This document shows, one piece after another, positions 5,395 through 5,832 of a stretch of 5,832 nucleotides of DNA. The notes beneath the pieces are model-generated. The model did not search any database, was not told the origin of the DNA, and saw nothing but the letters and a program-made list of their open reading frames with translations. Position 1 is the first letter of the stretch. Each line of letters opens with the position of its first letter. Source of the DNA: an uncultured Brevundimonas sp. Its GTDB lineage: Bacteria > Pseudomonadota > Alphaproteobacteria > Caulobacterales > Caulobacteraceae. Where the stretch lies: NCBI GenBank assembly GCA_946481405.1, contig CAMLNY010000098.1, forward strand, positions 1 to 5,832, given 5' to 3'. The translations under genes were made by a program, and so were the position numbers.

Positions 5395-5832
5395 TCAGAC
5401 TTCGACCATTCCGGCCAGCTTCGATACCGTGTTCCAGTTCCGGCCGGTGCCCATGCCGAGCATCTTCGGCGTCGCCTTCTTGAAGATCTCGCTCTCGCCC
5501 TGACCGCGCGGGAACCAGAAATAGAGGACGCCGTCGATCGCCTCGACCGCCTCGCCGTCCCGACACAGGGGCTGAACGGCGTCCAGCGCGCCCGCCTTGA
5601 TCCCGTCCTTCATCACCATGGCGACGACCTTGGCGGGATGCGCTTCCGCCTCCTTCGGAAAGGGATTGGCCGCAATCAGCTTCGCCCACTGATCCGGCGT
5701 TCGGGCCATAGCGACAATCTTCAGGCCGAAGGTCAGGTCCATCGCCGTCTCGATGGCGCCCTCCAGCTCGGCCGTCGTCATCCCGCTCTCGACCACCAGA
5801 TTGCCGCTGGCCTGAAGCGTGCGCGGGTTCTT
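5395..5832 (-). CDS. DUF1697 domain-containing protein (C-terminal part, runs off the right edge)
   Basis: The 145 visible residues match DUF1697, a family of about 180 residues of unknown function: LQASGNLVVESG near the window edge corresponds to the conserved ASGN strand after the first helix; then come ARTPDQWAKLIAANPFP and, near the end, GRNWNTVSKLAGM, the family's typical closing motif. About 35 N-terminal residues, including the usual LRAVNVGG segment, lie outside the window. The apparent GTG start at 5796 is not real, because the frame stays open to 5832 with family-like sequence. It is transcribed towards the membrane protein/Xre pair, with 88 bases between them that hold the inverted repeat, so it is probably not in the same operon. 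Confidence 0.9.
   Translation of the reverse strand, partial: KNPRTLQASGNLVVESGMTTAELEGAIETAMDLTFGLKIVAMARTPDQWAKLIAANPFPKEAEAHPAKVVAMVMKDGIKAGALDAVQPLCRDGEAVEAIDGVLYFWFPRGQGESEIFKKATPKMLGMGTGRNWNTVSKLAGMVEV

Noticed and set aside
1..5832. tRNA, rRNA, CRISPR arrays, insertion sequences or phage attachment sites
   Set aside because: No spaced direct repeats, transposase motifs, cloverleaf-like segments or terminal inverted repeats with target duplications were seen on reading both strands.

Overview
This GC-rich window (few AT-rich stretches, strong G/C third-position bias) looks like chromosomal DNA of an alphaproteobacterium, most likely Caulobacterales (Brevundimonas- or Caulobacter-like). 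The grounds are codon usage, a -35 element identical to the Caulobacter housekeeping consensus TTGACGS, and the pairing of rpsT (ribosomal protein S20) with an enoyl-CoA hydratase. From memory, those two genes sit next to each other and close to dnaA in Caulobacter relatives; the taxon was not checked against any database.

Layout. Left edge: the start of rpsT on the minus strand. Positions 137-348 form a divergent intergenic region with a promoter and a perfect 16-bp palindrome whose core TACAATTGTA fits the BlaI/MecI/CopY operator pattern TACAnnTGTA. On the plus strand follow a BlaI-type winged-helix repressor (349-735) and, overlapping it by ATGA, a BlaR1-like M56 zinc metalloprotease (732-3042). 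The protease gene carries an apparent one-base frameshift at about 945-966. It lacks the penicillin-binding sensor domain of true BlaR1. Its roughly 470-residue periplasmic part instead contains a four-cysteine segment that resembles Rap1a/Tai immunity-protein domains. The enoyl-CoA hydratase (3832-3044, minus) ends one base from the protease gene.

Positions 3833-3945 form another divergent region with a nested inverted repeat. The plus-strand gene that follows (3933-4601) encodes a DUF6624-type protein whose 5' end looks frameshifted: the best ribosome-binding site points at an ATG in another frame. Convergent to it is a minus-strand pair: a four-helix membrane protein (5306-4824) and a 72-residue Xre-type HTH regulator (4827-4609), overlapping by GTGA and preceded by an AT-rich inverted repeat. 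The right edge holds the C-terminal part of a DUF1697 protein (minus).

How the genes work together. The repressor and M56 protease should form a self-regulated signal-transduction pair: the repressor binds the palindrome, and the protease senses something in the periplasm and relieves repression. The sensor region suggests a signal other than, or additional to, beta-lactam acylation. No beta-lactamase or other obvious target gene lies in the window, so the regulon is elsewhere or is only the pair itself. The membrane protein/Xre pair looks like a second small self-contained regulatory unit. The two suspected single-base frameshifts lie at or beside short G or T runs, so assembly error must be excluded before calling either gene broken.
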